A stretch of DNA of 64,000 bases from Chromatiales bacterium (GTDB lineage: Bacteria > Pseudomonadota > Gammaproteobacteria > SpSt-1174): NCBI GenBank assembly GCA_014762505.1, contig JABURS010000032.1, positions 1 to 64,000 on the forward strand, written 5' to 3'. Position 1 is the first letter of the stretch. Each line of letters opens with the position of its first letter. A program made the translations under genes and the position numbers. The notes below the pieces were generated by a model. That model was given only the letters and a program-made list of their open reading frames with translations, was not told the origin of the DNA and did no database searches. Below are positions 1 through 8,418 of this stretch, one piece after another.

Positions 1-1
1 C

Positions 2-448
2 GCCGCCCCCAGACCGGCGCCCACGCCGCCCCCCCCGGCGCGCCCGGCCATGCCGGACATCCGCGACGTGGTGATGAACGGCCAGTGGAGCGCAACCGGT
101 GTACCGGCACTGTTCCTGCCCTCGGCGACCACCCGCTGCCTGGTATCCGGCGAGGACGTTGTGTGCTTTTCCAGCGAGCAGACCCGCGGCCTGGACGGGC
201 AGGACGTGACCTTCACCACCAAGGCCACCCTCAGCGGCTTCGACCCGGAGGGGCGTTTCGGCGTGAACTACATCTACAACGTCACGGACGTGGACCGCCG
301 CGGCAACAGTGGCGGCGTCGTGCCGCCCGGGCTGCGTGCCGAGGAAGGCTGGCTGGAGCCCGGGCGCAGCCTGCGTTGCGAGGCCGCCTCGCGCACCGAG
401 CTGCGCTGCGCGGGCAGCGGCGAGACCCACGTACTGCGCACGCGCTGA
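2..448 (+). CDS. C-terminal part of an unknown protein (5' end outside window)
   Basis: The reading frame is open from the window edge to a TGA at 446-448, so this is the 3' end of a longer gene. The first 16 codons encode an Ala/Pro-rich stretch, probably a linker after an N-terminal signal or membrane segment. About 130 residues follow, rich in Gly, Asp and Arg, with two Cys pairs; a possible extracytoplasmic domain. I recognise no family motif. An internal ATG at position 50 lies just after the Pro-rich run and could be mistaken for the start. Function unknown. Confidence 0.5.
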   Translation, partial: AAPRPAPTPPPPARPAMPDIRDVVMNGQWSATGVPALFLPSATTRCLVSGEDVVCFSSEQTRGLDGQDVTFTTKATLSGFDPEGRFGVNYIYNVTDVDRRGNSGGVVPPGLRAEEGWLEPGRSLRCEAASRTELRCAGSGETHVLRTR

Positions 449-556
449 TACGGGCCATCCGGGCAATCGGCCCTTTTGTACCTGGCCGGCTGGTGGTGAC
501 GGGACGGTTTCCGCTATAACAGGCTGCTGATGGCCCAACCCCGAGAAAGGATGCCC

Positions 557-1975
557 ATGGCCCCGCCCGTCTCCACCCAGCTCGATACCTGGCTCGCCCG
601 CATCGGGCATGGCGGCCTGCCGATACTCTCGGAAACGGACCGGCAGATCGCGGCGCTGGCGCGACGCGATGGCAGCACGGCCAACGAGCTGGCAACTGTC
701 ATCCTGCGCGACCCGGCCATGACCTCCCAGGTCCTGCGCGTGGCCAATACCGTCTTCTACAATCCCACCCGCCATCGCATCAGCACCATCAGTCGTGCGG
801 TGGTCGTGCTGGGTTTCAATGCCATCTTCACCATCTGCGTCTCCAAGACCGTGCTCGACGCCTTCGGCGGGGCCGATGCCCAGCAGGAGGCCCTGGCCGC
901 CATCGCCCGCTCGCTGCATGCCGGCGTCCAGGCACGAGCCTTCGCCGAGCTGCTCAGATCCAGCCAGATCGGCGACTTCGAGCCGGAGGACGTCTTCATC
1001 GCCGCCCTGCTCTTCAACCTGGGTGAGATCGCCCTGTGGACCCATGCACCCGACAAGGCCCTGGAGATCATCCGCCGGGCGGGGAACGGCGGCATAGGCG
1101 ACGAGGCCAGTCAGCGCGCCGTGCTGGGCTTCACGCTGGCCGAACTCACCTGTGCCCTGAGCCGGGACTGGCACCTGAGCCCGCTGCTGGACCAGACACT
1201 GTCGCCCGAGCACGGCAGGTCCGCCCTCGGCCGCCTGATCCGGCGGGCCAACGAGGTGAGCGAGGCACTGGCACGCGGGCAGCGCGAACGTCAGCTGGAA
1301 CTGGCCGAGAAGGTCGCCGAGCTGCTGCAGCAAAGGCCGCGCGACGTGCGTGAACGCATCCACGCCAGCCTGCAGGCCGCACGGGAGCTGGTGGCCGGCT
1401 ACGGTCTGGATACGTCGATGCTGGAGGCCGTGGCCGCCGAGACAAACAGCCCGAATCAGCCGGTGGCAGTACCGGACCGACAGACTGTGCAACTGCAGAT
1501 ACTGGGCGAGATCGCGGCCCTGCTCGGCGAACGCACCGAGGCGGGGCTGCTGCTGGAGATGGTGACCGAGGGGATCTATCGCGGCGTGGGATTGGCGCGG
1601 GTGGCGTTGCTGCTGCTCAGCAAGAACCGGCAGCAGCTGGTGACGAAGATTGCCCTCGGCCAGGACGCCGATGCACTGCGCAAGGATCTGCAGCTCTCGC
1701 TGGCCACGGCCCCGCGCCTGCAGGAGCTGCTGCAGGCCGGCCAGCCGGCGTGGCTGAGGGCCGGCGAGGGCCGTGACGCCGTGCTGGCGCGCGCCGTCGG
1801 GGAACCGGCCTGCTTTCTCATGCCCGTCGGCCTGCCCGGTCACATGATCGGCCTGCTGTACGCGGACCAGGGAAACGCCCCCGATGCCCCGCCGCTCGGC
1901 GAGGCCGACTACCAGGGCTTTCGCCTGTTCGGCCGGCAGGCCAGCCTGGGGCTGGCCTATCTCGACCCCCGCTAG
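557..1975 (+). CDS. HDOD domain protein with C-terminal GAF-like domain
   Basis: Predicted cytoplasmic signalling protein. Residues about 20-215 match an HDOD domain (a degenerate HD-type helical domain): the segments ATVILRDPAMTSQVLRVAN and ISRAVVVLGFNAI are typical, and the catalytic HD pair is absent as usual for HDOD. Residues about 320-465 look like a GAF sensor. HDOD proteins usually act in c-di-GMP-linked or stress regulation, and this window has two GGDEF proteins, but no direct link is seen. Start chosen at 557 because AGAAAGGA sits six bases upstream; in-frame ATGs at 530 and 551 are alternatives. Ligand and partner unknown. Confidence 0.8.
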   Translation: MAPPVSTQLDTWLARIGHGGLPILSETDRQIAALARRDGSTANELATVILRDPAMTSQVLRVANTVFYNPTRHRISTISRAVVVLGFNAIFTICVSKTVLDAFGGADAQQEALAAIARSLHAGVQARAFAELLRSSQIGDFEPEDVFIAALLFNLGEIALWTHAPDKALEIIRRAGNGGIGDEASQRAVLGFTLAELTCALSRDWHLSPLLDQTLSPEHGRSALGRLIRRANEVSEALARGQRERQLELAEKVAELLQQRPRDVRERIHASLQAARELVAGYGLDTSMLEAVAAETNSPNQPVAVPDRQTVQLQILGEIAALLGERTEAGLLLEMVTEGIYRGVGLARVALLLLSKNRQQLVTKIALGQDADALRKDLQLSLATAPRLQELLQAGQPAWLRAGEGRDAVLARAVGEPACFLMPVGLPGHMIGLLYADQGNAPDAPPLGEADYQGFRLFGRQASLGLAYLDPR

Positions 1976-2011
1976 GGCGGGCCTCCCCGAACAGGCCCTC
2001 TCGATGACCTG

Positions 2012-2209
2012 CTAGAGGCGGATCTCCGCCACCGGCAGCCACTCCACCTCGATGTTGCTCTGCGGTGATTCGGGAATGCGCCGGTCGGCGCGCACGATGT
2101 CGCCATCGCGATCCAGGATCGGGAATTCCGTCCCGTCTACCGTCGCCCCCCGGTCGGTCGCCCGGCGGGCGGGATGCGGCTGGCCTCGAAAACTTAGTAC
2201 ATTGGACAT
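2012..2209 (-). CDS. small conserved-looking protein with P-[IL]-x-D-x-DG motif
   Basis: A 65-residue protein with an AGGATAAA ribosome-binding stretch just before the ATG and a long upstream gap, so probably its own transcript. The core FPILDRDGDIVRADRR closely matches NYPLVDSDGNLITRNRR in the N-terminal arm of the FHA protein at 2646-3155. The two proteins therefore share a short charged motif followed by Arg-rich residues. No membrane segment or catalytic motif is visible. It could be a regulatory adaptor or a degraded paralogue of the FHA N-terminal arm. Function unknown. Confidence 0.5.
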   Translation of the reverse strand: MSNVLSFRGQPHPARRATDRGATVDGTEFPILDRDGDIVRADRRIPESPQSNIEVEWLPVAEIRL

Positions 2210-2420
2210 GTCTTTTTATCCTGTGCATTAAGTACGAATCATAACCTATTGAATAAAAAGAACCGAGTCAAGCGCGACGCTGCCTGGCGCGTGATTGCGC
2301 GCACAGTTCCTGCACGATGCCCCCACACCAGCCACCGGGATGTGATCGATGCCACAGCCCGTCGGCACGAAGGGCACATAATCACCCTCCACGCAGTTTC
2401 CGCGACAGGAGGACAAGGAT

Positions 2421-2537
2421 ATGCGCGCCTACAGAACGCATGTGCACCACCAGCCGCAGATCACGTTTGCACGCATCGCCCGCGCCGCCACCCTGGTGGC
2501 CGCCTTCGTCTACACCGTGCATCTGCTCTATAACTGA
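2421..2537 (+). CDS. 38-residue small membrane protein
   Basis: A very short ORF behind a strong ribosome-binding site (ACAGGAGGACA, about eight bases before the ATG). The protein has a basic, His-containing N-terminus (MRAYRTHVHHQ) and one hydrophobic stretch, about residues 21-36 (ARAATLVAAFVYTVHLLY), ending two residues before the stop. This is the layout of a single-pass small membrane protein. It stands alone between two minus-strand genes. Function unknown; ribosome profiling or homologue conservation would decide whether it is real. Confidence 0.5.
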   Translation: MRAYRTHVHHQPQITFARIARAATLVAAFVYTVHLLYN

Positions 2538-2645
2538 GTGCGTGGCAGGCCGGCCACAGCGGCCGCAGGAAACGGACGGGCCTGAGTCACGACGGGCCCG
2601 CCAGCACATCGACCAGCCGACCGGCCGGCCGGGAAGGAAAGACGA

Positions 2646-3155
2646 TCAGGCCAGGTGGTAGGCCAGCTTCACCGCCCGGGGATCGTCCGGCGGCAGCCCC
2701 AGGTACATCACGCCACCACCCGACAGCGCCAGGTGCTCGCCACTGAGGTGGTGGGTCACACCAGCGGCGTCCACCACGAAGGTGCCATTGCTGCTCGAGT
2801 CGGTCACGACGAAGTGCCCGCCATCCCAGCTGATGCTCAGGTGCCGCCGGGACACGGTCTTGGAATCGGCACGCAGGTCGCTCTCGCTGTGACGACCGAC
2901 CACGAACCCGCTCACCGGGGCCTCCAGCGCCACCTCCTGGCCCGACAGGTTCAGGACCAGCCGCGACCCGGCGGTTGTCTCGGCCACGGCCGGTGCCGCC
3001 TCGACCACCTCCTCCTCCGACGCCTGCCGGTAGCGGCGCTCCACGACCCGGCGACGGTTCCGGGTGATCAGGTTGCCGTCACTGTCCACGAGGGGGTAGT
3101 TCGGTCGTTGGCCATAGCGACGACGGTCGCCTTTGCGTCTCTCGGTCATGGGCAT
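2646..3155 (-). CDS. FHA domain protein
   Basis: A 169-residue cytoplasmic protein. The C-terminal ~95 residues form an FHA phosphothreonine-binding domain: GFVVGRHSESDLRAD, then SRRHLSISW and DSSSNGTFV, which are the conserved GR, SRRH and NGT positions. The N-terminal ~55 residues are strongly basic (ERRKGDRRR, NRRRVVERR) and hold the P-L-x-D-x-DG motif shared with the protein at 2012-2209. No kinase gene is adjacent. The gene diverges from uspA-like 3268-3714 across a 112-bp promoter region. An ATG two codons downstream (3149) is an alternative start. Confidence 0.85.
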   Translation of the reverse strand: MPMTERRKGDRRRYGQRPNYPLVDSDGNLITRNRRRVVERRYRQASEEEVVEAAPAVAETTAGSRLVLNLSGQEVALEAPVSGFVVGRHSESDLRADSKTVSRRHLSISWDGGHFVVTDSSSNGTFVVDAAGVTHHLSGEHLALSGGGVMYLGLPPDDPRAVKLAYHLA

Positions 3156-3267
3156 GTGTCGATGACAGGGTATCGTGGATGAATTATAACAAGCATAAGG
3201 TTGTGCCGATGCGGCAACAAGCGTGCTTCAACGGCGCGACACGTCTTCTCCGCATGCATGGAGTCAC

Positions 3268-3714
3268 ATGTCCTACCAGCACATCATCGCCGCCGTCGAT
3301 TTCTCGGCCGCCTCGCAGCGGGTGCTCGAGCGCGCCATGGATCTCACGCGCCGGCACGAGGCGCGCCTGACGCTGATCCACGTCTTCGAGTACTTCCCCC
3401 CGCTGGACATCGCCGACACCCCCCTGGGCTCGGTGAGCTGGGGCGTGAACGAGCAGGAACTGGTGGAGCTGCATCGCCAGCAGCTCGGGAAGCTCGCGGC
3501 CCGTCTCGCCGACCCGCCCATCCTGCATCACCTGCTCACCGGCAACCCGCGCGACGAGATCGTGGGCTATGCCCGCGAACAGCAGGCGGACCTGATCGTG
3601 ATCGGTTCACACGGTCGCCGCGGCATCGGTCGCCTGCTGGGCTCCACGGCGGCGGCGGTGCTGCACCATGCGCCCTGCGACGTCCTCGCGGTGCGCATTC
3701 GCGACGATGCCTGA
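3268..3714 (+). CDS. universal stress protein, UspA family
   Basis: A 148-residue single Usp domain. It begins with YQHIIAAVDFSAAS (beta-1 and the nucleotide-pocket Asp) and ends with IVIGSHGRRGIGRLLGSTA, the G-2x-G-9x-G-S/T ATP-binding motif, so the ATP-binding type is likely. UspA proteins are cytoplasmic and induced by starvation or stress. Start chosen at 3268 because GGAG lies just upstream and the family begins a few residues before the first beta strand; an in-frame ATG further upstream would add an unrelated extension. The stop overlaps the next gene by 8 bases. Confidence 0.92.
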   Translation: MSYQHIIAAVDFSAASQRVLERAMDLTRRHEARLTLIHVFEYFPPLDIADTPLGSVSWGVNEQELVELHRQQLGKLAARLADPPILHHLLTGNPRDEIVGYAREQQADLIVIGSHGRRGIGRLLGSTAAAVLHHAPCDVLAVRIRDDA

Positions 3715-4102
3715 GCCGCGGTACCTGTTCGTCTATGGCACGCTGCGACAGGATAGCCATCATCCCATGTCGCAGGTATTACAGCGCCATGCCCGGCGGC
3801 TGGGGCCTGCCGTCTTTGCCGGCCGCCTGTATCGCGTGAGCTGGTATCCCGGCGCCCGGGACGCGATGCAGCCGGGAGAGGTCGTCCATGGCGAGCTCTA
3901 CCAGCTCCTCCGTCCGGGCTGCCTGCAGATCCTGGACGACTACGAAGGCCCCGATTTTGCCCGCGTGCAGCGCGAGGTCCGTGCCGGACCGCGGCATTAC
4001 ACGGCCTGGATCTATCTCTACACCCCCGCGGCAGCGGATCTGCCGCGCATTCCGGGCGGCGACTTCACCGCCATCACCCGCCGCGGCGCTCATACGCGGT
4101 GA
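3707..4102 (+). CDS. gamma-glutamylcyclotransferase-like (AIG2/GGCT fold) protein
   Basis: A 131-residue protein with the family's opening motif YLFVYGTLRQ, which forms the substrate loop, and a later ILDDYEGPDF segment containing the expected acidic catalytic residue (Glu in DYEG). Family members cyclise gamma-glutamyl amines or peptides to 5-oxoproline; the real substrate cannot be told from sequence. It overlaps the end of the upstream uspA gene by 8 bases, so the two are probably translationally coupled. Its own 3' end overlaps the convergent DUF99 gene by 13 bases. Confidence 0.85.
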   Translation: MPEPRYLFVYGTLRQDSHHPMSQVLQRHARRLGPAVFAGRLYRVSWYPGARDAMQPGEVVHGELYQLLRPGCLQILDDYEGPDFARVQREVRAGPRHYTAWIYLYTPAAADLPRIPGGDFTAITRRGAHTR

Positions 4103-4650
4103 CGACTCTCGCCCGCCTCCAGGCCGCCCGCGATGAGATGGGCCGCACGCAGCGGCTCGGGTATCCGCGAATGCAGCGCGAAGCGCGCCAGCACCTCGCC
4201 GGCCGCATCGAGACTCAGGCCGGCGCGCTGCACGTAGACGCCCGCCAGGGGCTCCATCGGCCCGGCGGCCTCGATCAGGCGCCACTTGCGCGCCCCGCCA
4301 CGGACCTTCTCCAGCAACGCCCGCCGGATGGCCGGCAGGTCGGGGGCCTGCCTCGCCACCACCAGTACCGGCAGTTGCAGGGCCTCGTGCAGGGCATGGA
4401 TATCGATCACATTGAAGCCGGCGAAGGCGATGCCCTGGATCATCACCAGCTGCAGGTGGCGGCGAAAGCGTGAACCTGCGACCAGGCGCGTCAGCACCTC
4501 GGTGGCATTGCGCCCGTCGCGGCGCACCCGGCCGCTGAGGACACCGTCCAGGCGGGCATCGGCATAGACCGTGCCGACGATCCGCACATCGCCGCGGTGC
4601 GCGCGGGCGAAGGGGGCGTCGTCGAAGCCGATCACATGCGAGATGGACAC
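4090..4650 (-). CDS. DUF99 family protein
   Basis: A 186-residue protein matching the DUF99/UPF0215 layout: an N-terminal IGFDDAPF segment, a central MIQGIAFAGFNVIDIHAL segment, then LPVLVVARQAPDL, all typical of this mainly archaeal family (sometimes called endonuclease V-like, which is unproven). The start is GTG, preceded by a good GGGAGGGGAG site. It lies 17 bases downstream of greB on the same strand, so co-transcription is likely. Its end overlaps the convergent GGCT-like gene by 13 bases. Function unknown. Confidence 0.75.
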   Translation of the reverse strand: MSISHVIGFDDAPFARAHRGDVRIVGTVYADARLDGVLSGRVRRDGRNATEVLTRLVAGSRFRRHLQLVMIQGIAFAGFNVIDIHALHEALQLPVLVVARQAPDLPAIRRALLEKVRGGARKWRLIEAAGPMEPLAGVYVQRAGLSLDAAGEVLARFALHSRIPEPLRAAHLIAGGLEAGESRHRV

Positions 4651-4667
4651 GCTGCTCCCCTCCCGGA

Positions 4668-5183
4668 TCAGGCGCCCGCCGCCGGGGCATCATAGTCGAC
4701 GTCGAGTATCACCCAGGTCTCCTCGCCCCGCGGCAGGGAGACCGTCACCTCGTCGTCGATACGCCTGCCGAGCAGGGCGCGTGCCAGCGGCGAGTCCATG
4801 CTGATGTAGGCCGGCTCGGCGTCGAACTCGTCCGGCCCGACGATGCGATAGCGTCGTTGTTCCCCTGCCGCATCCTCCAGGCTCACCCAGGCGCCGAAAA
4901 AGACCCGGTCGGGGTCGTCCGGCGCCCGGTCCACGACCTTCAGCTCGGCCAGCCGCTTTTGCAGGAAACGCACCCGGCGATCGATCTCGCGCAGGCGCTT
5001 CTTGCCGTAGATGTACTCGGCGTTCTCGGAGCGGTCGCCCAGTGCCGCCGCCTCCTGCACCGCCTTCGTCACCTGCGGCCGCTCCACGCTCCAGAGCTGG
5101 TGCAGCTCCTCGCGCAGACGCCGCGCCCCTTCCGGGGTGATATACGGTGAACCGCGCCCGAGCGGCGCGCGATAACGTCCCAT
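4668..5183 (-). CDS. greB: transcription elongation factor GreB
   Basis: GreB stimulates the transcript-cleavage activity of backtracked RNA polymerase. The 171-residue sequence has the N-terminal coiled coil with the catalytic acidic tip in [20 protein letters not shown] (the conserved Asp/Glu pair that enters the polymerase secondary channel), followed by the C-terminal FKBP-like domain. YIYGKK and RVRFLQKRL distinguish GreB from GreA. Start placed at 5183 ([19 protein letters not shown]), which matches the usual GreB N-terminus; an in-frame ATG 18 bases upstream is possible. Leads a probable operon with the DUF99 gene. Confidence 0.93.
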   Translation of the reverse strand: MGRYRAPLGRGSPYITPEGARRLREELHQLWSVERPQVTKAVQEAAALGDRSENAEYIYGKKRLREIDRRVRFLQKRLAELKVVDRAPDDPDRVFFGAWVSLEDAAGEQRRYRIVGPDEFDAEPAYISMDSPLARALLGRRIDDEVTVSLPRGEETWVILDVDYDAPAAGA

Positions 5184-5497
5184 TCGAATAAACCATCCCA
5201 TCCGGTACCTGCAGCGAGTGTGCCGCAGGTGGGGCAGTCGGCCAAGGATCGCCTGCCGTCCATCGGACCGACAGGCAACCTCATCCGTTTTTTCACGCCG
5301 CCCGGCCTGTGAACCAGCTCACACTTTCCCAGGCTTTGCTAAAGTCAGGGCATAGGGTGAAGGAAGCAGTGAGCATACCCTGCGCGGCCGGCCGAGACAC
5401 GCTGAGCCCGCCACGCGTACGATGAAGGGAGTCCAGACCGACTGGGGGCAGCACCGGGGTAGATGGCCGGGGCCTCCATCAACCGGAGGACCTCGGC
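5184..5497. other. intergenic region between greB and a small exported protein
   Basis: This divergent 314-base gap must hold the promoters for greB (minus) and 5498 (plus). I see only a short interrupted inverted repeat near 5251-5276 and no convincing coding sequence, RNA or promoter match. Confidence 0.4.
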
Positions 5498-5746
5498 ATG
5501 AAGAAACAGCAGCTCAGCAACGGCATCGTCCTGGCAACGGCCTGGCTGGCCCTGGCCGCCGCATCCGGCCTCGCCTTCCAGGAACCGGCCACCACGACCG
5601 CACGGGCCACGATGCCCGCCATCCCGGCCGGGTCGCCGGTACCCCGACAGGAATCCCTGCACATCACCCCGCCCGGCAAGGCCAGCGAGGCCGAAAAGGA
5701 AAACAGCGGGGGTGGCTGGAAGCGGCGCCGTACGGCCGTGGCCTAG
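5498..5746 (+). CDS. small exported protein of unknown function
   Basis: An 82-residue protein with a good ribosome-binding site (CCGGAGGA). The N-terminus is a signal peptide or membrane anchor (MKKQQLSNGIVLATAWLALA, then AAASGLAFQ with a possible cleavage after ALA). The remainder is low-complexity, Ala/Pro/Thr-rich, ending in a basic cluster (WKRRRTAVA). No domain is recognised. Its last 4 bases overlap the convergent gene at 5743-5976. Confidence 0.5.
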   Translation: MKKQQLSNGIVLATAWLALAAASGLAFQEPATTTARATMPAIPAGSPVPRQESLHITPPGKASEAEKENSGGGWKRRRTAVA

Positions 5747-5976
5747 ACCGGGTGCAGGAACAGCAGGTCGATGAGGGCACCCAGGGTCGCGGCCAGGGCC
5801 ACCAGGAGGAGGACGAGCACGGCACCGCCAAATCGCCGCCCGAAGAGCGCCTGACTCGCCAGCAGCACGCGTTCGGCCAGGGATGGCAGGGGTGCCTCCT
5901 CGATGCGGACATCGCGTCCGCTGAGGTAGGGGATGCCGTTGATGTACTTGAGTTTTCCCGGTTCCCGCCTGTCCAT
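5743..5976 (-). CDS. small single-pass membrane protein
   Basis: A 77-residue protein with a soluble N-terminal half (YINGIPYLSGRDVRI) and one C-terminal transmembrane segment (GGAVLVLLLVALAATLGALI). It lies about 45 bases downstream of the probable true stop of the LOG-family gene on the same strand, with AGGGATG upstream of its ATG, so the two may be co-transcribed. As currently read, the LOG frame runs straight through this gene in another phase, which supports a frameshift in the LOG gene. Function unknown. Confidence 0.55.
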   Translation of the reverse strand: MDRREPGKLKYINGIPYLSGRDVRIEEAPLPSLAERVLLASQALFGRRFGGAVLVLLLVALAATLGALIDLLFLHPV

Positions 5977-6021
5977 TGCCGCATCCCTGTCAGCCGGGCC
6001 AGCCCGGCGTATCCACCGAGA

Positions 6022-6737
6022 CTAGTCCAGCCACGAGGGTTTGGCGAGCACGCACAGCGAGTCTCCGTGCCCCGCTCCTCCGCGTCGGCGATCTTGCCGA
6101 GCTTCCAGTCGCGGTGTCTCAGCATCACCTCGACCACCTGCTCCGGCTCATCGCATAGCTCGATGTAGCGCAGGTCCTCTTCGCCGATCGCGCCATGGCG
6201 CAGCATGGTGCCGCGAATCCAGTCGAGCAGTCCCTGCCAGTACTCGCTGCCGTAGAGCACCAGCGGCATGGGGTAGACCTTGTGGGTCTGCAGCAGCGTG
6301 AGCGCCTCGAAGAATTCGTCCAGTGTGCCGAAACCGCCGGGCAGGCAGACGTAGCCCATGGAGTGCTTGACGAACATCACCTTGCGCGCGAAGAAGTAGC
6401 GAAACTCCAGCGACACGTTCTGGTAGGGGTTGGGCCTCTGCTCGGTCGGCAGGGTGATATTGAGCCCCACCGAACTGCCACCCCCCTCGGCGGCCCCGCG
6501 ATTGGCGGCCTCCATGATGCCGGGCCCACCGCCGGTGATCACGGAAAAGCCGGCGGCGGCGAGGCGATGGCTGATGGTCTGCGCCGCCTGGTAATACGCA
6601 TCGTCCGGCGTGAGTCGCGCCGAGCCGAACACGGAGACGGCGAAGCCCAGGTCGGAGAGCTTGTCGAAGCCCTCGGTGAACTCACTGATGATGCGAAACA
6701 GGCGCCAGGATTCGTCGCCCTTGAGGTCCTGGATCAT
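6022..6737 (-). CDS. LOG family (TIGR00730) protein with probable frameshift near its 3' end
   Basis: Lysine-decarboxylase-like LOG proteins are Rossmann-fold enzymes; related members release cytokinin-type bases from nucleotides. The motif PGGFGTLDEFFE (PGGxGTxxE) and GGGPGIMEAANRGA are intact. Start at 6737 has GAAAGGA upstream. In the sequence as given the frame does not stop where the family ends (about 240 residues) but runs on to 5664, through the downstream gene. Adding one base in the C run at 6070-6073 gives a high-GC3 ending GDSLCVLAKPSWLD and a TAG at 6022-6024, yielding 238 residues. Either a real frameshift or a homopolymer sequencing error; the coordinates follow the corrected reading. 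Confidence 0.75.
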
Positions 6738-6812
6738 GGTTGTCCTTTCTCGTCGTAACAGCGGTAACAGCAGGTCCGGCAAAATCCCGTTCGGGCATGC
6801 AGCCGGCGCCAC

Positions 6813-7928
6813 TCAGGGTATCGGCTCATCGGCGGCGGCCAGGGCAGACAGGGCCTTGCGCAGCTCGTCGGGGACGTCGCCTGCAAACCGGTACAGGGCG
6901 ACGTCATCCAGCCCGTCCCAGGCCGCCGCATAACGCGCATCGGCCACGGCCGGCTCCACCGCGCCGACCTCACGGATCACGATGGCGCGTACCCGCCCCG
7001 GATAGCGCCGCGCCATCTCGGCGTAGACCTCCGGGTCCTGCTCGCCGGAATCACCCACCAGGATGAAGCGGCGCCCGTCCAGGCGGCTGAACAGGCCCTC
7101 GAGCAGGCCGAGCTTGTAGGCATAGGGATCGGCGAACAGCGAGAAGAAGCTGCGGTCCTTGAGACGGAAGGACTTGAGATGGAAGCTGCCCTCGGGCAGC
7201 CCCTCGGCGGCGAAGAAGTCCGCCAGCGGGACATAGAGCTGCCAGGGACTGGCCGAGAGATAATGAAAACGTGTGCCCGGATGGCTCGCCAGCTCCTTGT
7301 AGAGACCGGCCATGCCCTCGACGGCCTGCCAGGGCCGGAGAAAGGTGTTGGCGAGCAGCGCCCGGGCATCGTGCACCTCGCTGATCTTGAGCGTGTCATC
7401 GATGTCGGAGATCACGCTCACGCCACCGCGCGGGGCGCAGGCGAGGGGCGCGGCGAACTGCCGCCCGTCAGGCGCCTGGTAACGCACCGCTGCGGCCGGC
7501 TCGGTCAATGAGACTTGCGCACGGGTGTGTCCGTCGGGCGTGGTCGGCGGCGTGACGAACTCCGTTGCGCCGACCTGCAGGCGCAGACGCTTGCCCCGTT
7601 CGTTGTCCACCAGGAACCAGCGCAGGCGCTCCCGGAGCAAGATCTCCTCCCCGTCCTCGACGGGCACCTCACCTGCCAGCCAGCGCCAGGCCTCCCGTGC
7701 CTCGATCAGCGGCGGCTCGTACACCCAGGCATGCAACTCGGCCTGCCAGCCGTCGCCGGCCTCGGCCGGCCAGCACAGCGTGGGGAACAGCAGCAGATCC
7801 TCGTCAGGCTTGACCGGGTCGGCCAGCGGGTCGGCATAGGCCAGCGGCAGCAGACCGAGTCCCGCGGCCCCGGCCAGGACCCTGCGCCAGAACATGCCGG
7901 TGATGCGCTGTAAACGCGTGAGGGGCAC
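6813..7928 (-). CDS. App1-type (DUF2183) phosphatase domain protein, exported
   Basis: Resembles the bacterial relatives of yeast App1 phosphatidate phosphatase, a HAD-superfamily enzyme. The nucleophile motif is SDIDDTLKISEV (DxDxT), with a later LVGDSGEQDPEVYAEMA carrying the conserved Asp residues. The N-terminus has a signal peptide (MFWRRVLAGAAGLGLLPLAYA if translation begins at the internal ATG 7895; the longer form begins at GTG 7928). The GTG abuts the stop codon of the upstream lipoprotein gene, so coupling is likely. Periplasmic lipid or polyphosphate substrate is inferred only. Confidence 0.8.
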   Translation of the reverse strand: MPLTRLQRITGMFWRRVLAGAAGLGLLPLAYADPLADPVKPDEDLLLFPTLCWPAEAGDGWQAELHAWVYEPPLIEAREAWRWLAGEVPVEDGEEILLRERLRWFLVDNERGKRLRLQVGATEFVTPPTTPDGHTRAQVSLTEPAAAVRYQAPDGRQFAAPLACAPRGGVSVISDIDDTLKISEVHDARALLANTFLRPWQAVEGMAGLYKELASHPGTRFHYLSASPWQLYVPLADFFAAEGLPEGSFHLKSFRLKDRSFFSLFADPYAYKLGLLEGLFSRLDGRRFILVGDSGEQDPEVYAEMARRYPGRVRAIVIREVGAVEPAVADARYAAAWDGLDDVALYRFAGDVPDELRKALSALAAADEPIP

Positions 7929-8345
7929 TCAGAAATCGGGGAACGGGCTTTCCAGCCACCAGCGCTCGTCATCCTCGCTGTAATACCACTGCTGTCGCTG
8001 GTGCAGGGTACGGATGCGGTTGTCGAACTCCAGGTGATAGTCGATGCGGGTCTCCACCACGGCCTCGCCAGAGTCGGGGTTGCCGACGCTGCCGAGGATC
8101 TTGTAATCCGTCACGCGGATGCCGTCGAGCCGCTCGAAGTCCGGCAATTCCGGCTCGCCCTCGCGGGGCTTGTGATAGGCCGCGGCATCCGGCCATTCGC
8201 CCCAGCGCACCATCGAGCCATAGACCTGGATCGAGTAGTTGAGGGCGTCGCCGCGCTCGCGCAGCTCGTGTTTCTTGCAGCCCATGGGCAGGGTGGCGAG
8301 GGCCAGCACCACGCAGCCGATGAGCAGCTGACGGATTCTCTTCAT
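7929..8345 (-). CDS. putative lipoprotein of unknown function
   Basis: A 138-residue protein starting MKRIRQLLIGCVVLALATLP followed by the lipobox-like MGC, so a membrane-anchored lipoprotein is predicted. The mature part is mixed charged, with YHLEFDNRIRTLHQRQQWYY near the end, suggesting a small beta-sandwich rather than an enzyme. Start 8345 is supported by AGGAGGA; an in-frame upstream start would add ten residues. It directly precedes the App1-type gene with no gap, as a two-gene operon. Family not recognised. Confidence 0.7.
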   Translation of the reverse strand: MKRIRQLLIGCVVLALATLPMGCKKHELRERGDALNYSIQVYGSMVRWGEWPDAAAYHKPREGEPELPDFERLDGIRVTDYKILGSVGNPDSGEAVVETRIDYHLEFDNRIRTLHQRQQWYYSEDDERWWLESPFPDF

Positions 8346-8418
8346 CTGCACTATCCTCCTGAATGGCCCAAGCATAAACGATCACCCCCATGGACACGAG
8401 CCGTCGCAAGGAGACTGC

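Noticed and set aside
5664-6021. Long C-terminal extension of the LOG protein
   Set aside because: It overlaps two other genes out of phase, has a basic Ser/Arg-rich noise-like composition, and a single-base correction gives a natural end.
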